Positions 63,486-64,000 of a stretch of 64,000 nt of DNA are shown piece by piece. This DNA comes from Volvox africanus. Taxonomy: Eukaryota; Chlorophyta; Chlorophyceae; Chlamydomonadales; Volvocaceae. The notes beneath the pieces were generated by a model. It was not told the origin of the DNA. It did no database searches and saw only the letters and a list, made by a program, of their open reading frames with translations. Within the stretch, counting starts at the first letter, position 1; every line of letters starts with the position of its first letter. The stretch covers positions 3,320,501 through 3,384,500 of the forward strand of contig BSDZ01000094.1 of the NCBI GenBank assembly GCA_030268105.1. Reading direction: 5' to 3'. The translations under genes and the position numbers were made by a program.

Positions 63486-64000
63486 ATGTTTCTGAACTTC
63501 GGATGTTCAGGTGAATCAAACTCCTTTTGGGGCAGCGATACCCTTGTCCAACTTGCCAAGCCACCGACTCCCACTGCGGCTGCTGCTGATGCCACTTCGG
63601 CACAAGCGGAGGCAAAGGTGTTGAACAGGGTGCTGCTGCCAAACTCGGTGACATTCCGGGTCACCTCGCCACCGGAGAGGGCGAGTGACGAGGGTGATGC
63701 CGGGCTCCTGCTGGCGGCGCACACTCCTTCGTACCTCCACATTCGAGGGTCCATTCCGTGCCCAACTCCACGCCGGTCTGCTGCATCCTCCGTAGGGTGG
63801 CTTACAGATCAATTTGTCAATGAGGGTGCTGGTGCATCTGTATGGGGATTTCAGGACAGCAGAACTCATCGTCATGCCAAAGATCAGATGGGCTGCGTCA
63901 CGGATTGGACTGCGACCCCGGCAGCAGCAGCATGCTCGGCATCGCCCTTGCCACAGGAAGGCCCCTCGAAGGTCGAACATGAGGTCTGCGAGCTTCAACC
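63486..64000 (+). CDS. 5' part of an unrecognised gene, cut by the window edge
   Basis: A frame open from ATG 63486 to the window end, 171 codons with no stop and GC-rich codon use. Visible blocks include WGSDTLVQLAKPPTPTAAAA, LNRVLLPNSVTFRVTSPPER and LLLAAHTPSYLHIRGSIP. No family is recognised, and no signal peptide or membrane segment is seen. The stretch ending at TTCAG (63506-63510) could also be an acceptor, in which case the true exon starts at 63511 and the gene begins further left. The antisense frames here are shorter and less protein-like. Confidence 0.5.
   Translation, partial: MFLNFGCSGESNSFWGSDTLVQLAKPPTPTAAAADATSAQAEAKVLNRVLLPNSVTFRVTSPPERASDEGDAGLLLAAHTPSYLHIRGSIPCPTPRRSAASSVGWLTDQFVNEGAGASVWGFQDSRTHRHAKDQMGCVTDWTATPAAAACSASPLPQEGPSKVEHEVCELQ

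Noticed and set aside
1..64000. CRISPR array or bacterial operon
   Set aside because: No regular spaced repeats and no operon-like packing; introns, ATG9 and poly(A) motifs show a eukaryotic nuclear genome.

Overview
The window looks like nuclear DNA of a volvocine/chlamydomonadalean green alga, possibly Volvox-like. The evidence is GC-rich, Ala/Gly/Gln-rich exons broken by many short GT-AG introns, AT-richer intergenic DNA, TGTAA motifs downstream of several stop codons, and an ATG9 whose closest recalled match is the plant type. The species cannot be fixed from sequence alone. Nothing suggests a bacterial or viral genome.

Left part (about 1-26 kb): after the 3' end of an unrecognised gene (ends at 605) come three paralogous ten-exon genes, called here KH-A (9919 to 4747, minus), KH-B (12924 to 16613, plus) and KH-C (26008 to 20070, minus). 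I reconstructed each by matching splice sites, reading phase and paralogue alignment. All three stay open across ten exons (614, 608 and 662 codons before the stop). Each begins with a type I KH-like RNA-binding domain on exon 1, followed by about 500 residues I cannot assign to a family. A and B are head to head around a 3-kb spacer, and B and C are tail to tail. Long internal tracts, introns included, are almost identical between copies while the ends differ, which points to patchwork gene conversion.

Middle part (26-47 kb): a mostly empty stretch, a single-exon gene for a large low-complexity protein with two GATA-like zinc fingers (30204-33428), and a complete 13-exon autophagy gene ATG9 on the minus strand (46841 to 36819). 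ATG9 carries a disordered C-terminal extension of about 1000 residues on one giant last exon.

Right part (47.9-61.6 kb): two direct tandem paralogues (47907-54592 and 56251-61632) encode large Gln-rich proteins, each with two copies of a paired Cys4/GATA-like zinc-binding module and a shared C-terminal domain. They also show near-identical tracts beside divergent ones. The window ends inside the first recognisable exon of another gene (from 63486).

Repeats include three copies of a short CACA-tailed interspersed element (two with visible target-site duplications), a 14-bp minisatellite whose copy number differs between the three KH genes, an AT-rich satellite with a long palindrome in a KH-C intron, and a cluster of small perfect hairpins near 18.5-18.9 kb, three of which share an AAGGA loop.
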